60,337 nucleotides of DNA from the NCBI GenBank assembly GCA_038852315.1, contig JAWCKF010000008.1, positions 1-60,337 on the forward strand. The letters are read 5' to 3'. The translations under genes and the position numbers were made by a program. The notes under the pieces were generated by a model. That model saw only the letters and a list, made by a program, of their open reading frames with translations. It was not told the origin of the DNA and searched no databases. How positions within the stretch are numbered: the first letter of the stretch is position 1; each line of letters starts with the position of its first letter. Shown here piece after piece: positions 59,313 through 60,337 of this stretch. The DNA comes from COMBO-56-21 sp038852315 (lineage in GTDB: Archaea > Thermoplasmatota > Thermoplasmata > UBA10834).

Positions 59313-60337
59313 TTGTCTGAGGAAGCCGTGACATACTGCCCACTGTGCGGTAACAAAGTCTCTGCTGGTCTGACCAAGTGTCCAGTCTGTGCGACAGCGC
59401 TCCGCCCCGCAGGAGTGCGCGCGCCAGGCGCGGCCGCACCGCTGTCGGTGCATCCCGAAGACTTTCTGCACCGCGAACTTCCGAAGATCGAGCTACCAGC
59501 CGTTAAGCAAACATGTCCTCTTTGCGCCCGCGAGTTGACTGGCTCGGAATCGAAATGTCCGCGATGCGGAATCCCTCTATCGACGGCCCCGCCCGCGCAG
59601 GAGGAGATGCTGGAATGCCCTGAGTGCGGGACTCTGGCGCCCGTCTCAGCTGTGGCATGTCCGAAGTGCGGAGTTGGTTTCGTAGGGCAGGCGGGCGAGC
59701 CGCGACCGCCAGAGCCAACCGAGAAGCCAGCGCCTGCAGTCAAGCCTCAGCCGCCATCTCCGCCGCCTGAGAGCGCTGCAGTGGAAGTCAAGGGGCTCAA
59801 GGAGCTAGCGCCCGCTGCCCCGCAGGCACCTCCAGCGCTCGTCAGTGACAGAGGGGCCATCAACGGCACAGGTTTCGTCAATGGCACTGGACTGATCAAC
59901 GGTACGAGGGGCGGGCCGCGTCCGCTCCCGTCACAGCGTAGGGCGTTCGCGCTCACAAGATGGCAGTTCCTCGCAGTGCTCATCGCTATTGTGGTCGTCA
60001 TACCGACGTTCATATTCTTGTCCTACACCTCGGATGAGGAGGCATTCGTGGTGGACGGTGATTTCGAAGACTGGGAGAAGGTGGAGAAGCTCAGCATGTA
60101 TGTCCAGGCGTCCTCTCCGTCTGCAGGCATAGAGAGCTGGGCGTTCTCGGTCGACGGGACAAGGCTGTTCATCTACTTCTCCACCATAGGCGAGGCGATG
60201 GCAGGCCCTCATGTCTGCAGCTACTACGTGTTCATTGACTCCGACAACCGTGCCTCGACGGGATACGCGGTTCGCGGACTAGGCGCGGATTATCTGATGC
60301 AGCTCGACGGATGGAACGGGTCCGTCAGGGCGGCGTC
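59313..60337 (+). CDS. zinc-ribbon membrane protein with NGT linker and CBM9-like domain (runs off the window)
   Basis: The frame is open from TTG 59313 to the end, so the protein is truncated at about 341 residues. Order: zinc ribbon 1 (CPLCGNKV...CPVC), zinc ribbon 2 (CPLCAREL...CPRCG), zinc ribbon 3 (CPECGTL...CPKCG), and a Pro/Glu-rich linker. A short repeat of INGTG, VNGTG and INGTR precedes one membrane helix (about 218-236). An exported domain opening VDGDFEDWEKVE, typical of CBM9-like beta-sandwiches, follows. The ribbons should be cytoplasmic and the last domain outside. GAGGTG precedes the start. Such zinc-ribbon/NG-linker/membrane proteins are seen in archaea, with function unknown. 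Confidence 0.8.
   Translation, partial: MSEEAVTYCPLCGNKVSAGLTKCPVCATALRPAGVRAPGAAAPLSVHPEDFLHRELPKIELPAVKQTCPLCARELTGSESKCPRCGIPLSTAPPAQEEMLECPECGTLAPVSAVACPKCGVGFVGQAGEPRPPEPTEKPAPAVKPQPPSPPPESAAVEVKGLKELAPAAPQAPPALVSDRGAINGTGFVNGTGLINGTRGGPRPLPSQRRAFALTRWQFLAVLIAIVVVIPTFIFLSYTSDEEAFVVDGDFEDWEKVEKLSMYVQASSPSAGIESWAFSVDGTRLFIYFSTIGEAMAGPHVCSYYVFIDSDNRASTGYAVRGLGADYLMQLDGWNGSVRAA

Overview
The window is a GC-rich archaeal chromosome segment. Archaeal hallmarks are sn-glycerol-1-phosphate dehydrogenase, the HMG-CoA synthase/thiolase/DUF35 mevalonate cluster with its HTH regulator, Hel308, membrane-anchored LonB, a Cgi121-type KEOPS subunit, RtcB, an intron-containing tRNA without an encoded CCA, TATA-type promoters and several apparently leaderless starts. 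GTG and TTG starts are common. SepF-based division, split formiminotransferase-cyclodeaminase genes, histidine ammonia-lyase and B12-dependent ribonucleotide reductase would fit a Euryarchaeota/Thermoplasmatota lineage; this placement is inference, because no marker gene such as 16S rRNA is present.

Layout. 1-7.7 kb: a glycine C-acetyltransferase-like enzyme, a zinc-ribbon protein, a flavodoxin, a 1484-residue TPR protein with a zinc-binding tail, and two small co-transcribed proteins. 7.7-12.9 kb: tRNA-Gly(UCC) with an intron, a secreted PKD protein, small membrane/zinc proteins and an alpha-alpha toroid protein. 12.9-14.15 kb: a decayed integrative remnant bounded by a 20-bp direct repeat of the tRNA-Pro 3' end, holding a tyrosine recombinase catalytic domain fused in frame to a pretoxin-like segment. 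14.4-17.7 kb: the mevalonate-entry operon. 17.8-22.2 kb: HutH, TldD and TldE. 22.2-26.7 kb: a 1503-residue helical-repeat protein with a CARDB-like domain and a zinc tail. 26.8-31.1 kb: the two FTCD halves, Cgi121 and Hel308. 31.3-36 kb: LonB, NadM, PncC and two KaiC-like ATPases. 36-44.3 kb: aminotransferase, PurC, DUF885 peptidase, TrpB2, an OB-HD nuclease-like protein and a flavoprotein. 44.4-52 kb: NrdJ with an intein, a MoaD-like protein, UPF0179, G1P dehydrogenase, a histidine kinase-like/response regulator pair and a DUF4130-like protein. 52-60.3 kb: a TPR-PUA pair, SepF, a third KaiC-like ATPase, an HD hydrolase, RtcB and a truncated zinc-ribbon membrane protein.

How genes connect. 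Acetyl-CoA to HMG-CoA is laid out as one operon, but its thiolase lacks all three expected catalytic residues. HutH with the two FTCD halves points to histidine breakdown feeding formimino groups into folate-linked C1 metabolism; HutU and HutI are not in the window. NadM and PncC overlap and both act on the NMN/NaMN pool. The intron-bearing tRNA and RtcB in the same window are two parts of one archaeal tRNA-splicing pathway; the splicing endonuclease is not seen.

The observations most worth a second look are the catalytically stripped thiolase, the pretoxin-recombinase chimera in the tRNA-Pro remnant, the two giant repeat proteins with zinc tails, the tandem KaiC-like pair with one dead Walker A, and the AT-rich TTATCA repeat region upstream of the MoaD-like gene. 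No CRISPR array, complete insertion sequence or rRNA gene was seen.
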